A stretch of DNA of 64,000 nucleotides from Lentilactobacillus sp. SPB1-3. Its GTDB lineage: Bacteria; Bacillota; Bacilli; Lactobacillales; Lactobacillaceae. The position numbers were made by a program, and so were the translations under genes. Under the pieces are notes generated by a model. It searched no databases. It saw only the letters and a program-made list of their open reading frames with translations, and had not been told where the DNA came from. Below are positions 63,148 to 64,000 of this stretch, in pieces. Each line of letters begins with the position of its first letter. Position 1 is the stretch's first letter. The stretch lies in assembly GCF_026913205.2 (NCBI RefSeq), contig NZ_CP168151.1, forward strand, positions 930,001 to 994,000. The letters run 5' to 3'.

Positions 63148-63573
63148 TTAATCGTGTAATTCATCTAAAGTTGTCGAAGTTATTTGATCATTTGACCTTA
63201 CTTTGAAAGATATAGTGTCAAATTTTAAAATGACCGGATCATCATAATTTAGATGGTTTTGAAACTTATTTAAATACTGTTGAATGTCATCAGTTATTTC
63301 GTCAATTGGAAACACATGTAAATTACCTTTGAGACAGATAGAAGAGTAATCAACATCTGAGAAAGAAAATACTGATGCCTGACTTTCTGATCTGATGTTC
63401 TTTGCGGTGGATGTGTCCCGATTTGTATAGAATAATATTGATCGGATTGATTTATTAATAGGAAGTGGAGTCAGTGCAACAGTATTCGGAAAATTACTCT
63501 TATCAATAGTCGTGACGGAAAAAACTGATACTGAGTTGATTAGTTTGCTAGCAAGTTTTATAGAATTTGTCAT
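63148..63573 (-). CDS. Pyridoxamine 5'-phosphate oxidase-like flavin-binding protein
   Basis: 141 residues with the split-barrel flavin fold: VSVFSVTTIDKSNFPNTVAL..., then RSILFYTNRDTSTAKNIRSESQASVFSF. CGGAGG precedes the ATG on the minus strand. Such small proteins bind FMN, F420 or haem; the substrate is not known. Single gene. Confidence 0.78.
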   Translation of the reverse strand: MTNSIKLASKLINSVSVFSVTTIDKSNFPNTVALTPLPINKSIRSILFYTNRDTSTAKNIRSESQASVFSFSDVDYSSICLKGNLHVFPIDEITDDIQQYLNKFQNHLNYDDPVILKFDTISFKVRSNDQITSTTLDELHD

Positions 63574-63810
63574 GAAAATCCTCCGATCAGGTTAAAGAAA
63601 TAACTGCGTTCGTAATTTAAATTTAATTATAACAAATTTCTACTATAAAAGATAAATATACAAAAGAGATATTCATGTGAGTAGTTCAGAAGTATCAATA
63701 CTTGATTGTTGAAACGCTGGACTTGCCCACTGAGTTGAGCTAGAAATTTTGATCCTTTCAATATTATGTTACATAGATTAAGCTATCAGTTTTCTACAGT
63801 CAGCGGGCAA
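63574..63810. other. Intergenic stretch without a gene
   Basis: About 240 bases between the flavin-binding protein gene and the terminator at 63811. It should hold the promoter of the minus-strand gene at 63148. I see no open frame with a ribosome site and no RNA gene. Confidence 0.5.
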
Positions 63811-63843
63811 TAAAAAAACCAACTAAGGTTTTTCCTTAGATGG
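63811..63843 (-). terminator. Rho-independent terminator of the gene at the window edge
   Basis: Minus strand CCATCTAAGG/CCTTAGTTGG around AAAAA, then seven T; 20 bases past the stop codon. Confidence 0.82.
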
Positions 63844-63862
63844 CTCATTTAATTCATAAGTA

Positions 63863-64000
63863 TTAATTACCTGGTAACTGACCTCTCAAGACACACAATA
63901 AGCGTTCACCCTTGCTTGAAATCCAAGTAGAGTTGTCAGAATTTACGATATAGTGATCATCTTGAGTTGGTAAATAGGTGATTTTTAATAATTGATCGTG
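63863..64000 (-). CDS. 3' end of an unrecognised gene
   Basis: The last 45 codons, ending STWISSKGERLLCVLRGQLPGN, then TAA and a terminator. The frame is open to the window edge. Too little is visible to name it. Confidence 0.6.
   Translation of the reverse strand, partial: HDQLLKITYLPTQDDHYIVNSDNSTWISSKGERLLCVLRGQLPGN

Overview
The window is a low-GC Gram-positive chromosome segment that looks like a member of the Lactobacillaceae. The signs are a DnaB/DnaI helicase loader pair, T-box leaders on thrS and pheST, an L20-type leader on infC-rpmI-rplT, a GlnR operator on glnRA, DUF3042 and surface proteins ending in a DUF5776-like module. These surface proteins would fit the Companilactobacillus (farciminis/alimentarius) group, but the genus is an inference.

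Positions 1-48.5 kb are core chromosome, mostly on the plus strand. In order they hold: a partial SftA/FtsK-type translocase and murC; a BI-1 membrane protein; polA-mutM-coaE-nrdR-dnaB-dnaI (replication and repair); thrS; infC-rpmI-rplT; the yqeG-yqeH-yhbY-nadD-yqeK-rsfS-methyltransferase-tmcAL ribosome-assembly operon; yceD-rpmF; an alcohol dehydrogenase; an OmpR/HisK two-component pair; yidC and acyP on the minus strand; a SpoU methyltransferase; an HD protein and an HxlR regulator; pheST; mltG-udk-greA; a HesB-like protein; yfhO on the minus strand; a class B PBP; rpmG; yqgN-rhomboid-yqgQ-glcK-rhodanese; miaA; glnRA; and a three-gene unit of two unrecognised proteins plus a dimeric dUTPase. 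Several short genes (rpmF, rpmG, a DUF3042 protein) were read directly from the sequence.

Positions 48.5-53.2 kb are an accessory stretch, nearly all on the minus strand, of small membrane or secreted proteins: two DUF805 paralogues, two paralogous one-helix proteins, a membrane-linked XRE regulator, a secreted protein and a PH-like/SHOCT protein. Three intergenic gaps here carry short tRNA-like elements (acceptor-like helix, GG-containing linker, T-arm with a 7-nt loop). Two of them show compensatory base changes in both helices and are followed by a nearly identical 33-bp tail that may encode a leader peptide. This is the most unusual signal in the window.

Positions 53.5-62.9 kb mix a phage-type lysis module with three large secreted surface proteins. 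The phage part is an XkdX-like protein, small membrane proteins, a holin and an amidase endolysin. The surface proteins share an almost identical 516-bp 3' module, similar extended -10 promoters and similar terminators. The stretch ends beside a tRNA-Arg(TCT) gene whose 3' end faces it, as expected for an old prophage attachment site, though no integrase or second att copy is visible. The window closes with a pyridoxamine-phosphate-oxidase-like protein and the 3' end of an unrecognised gene.
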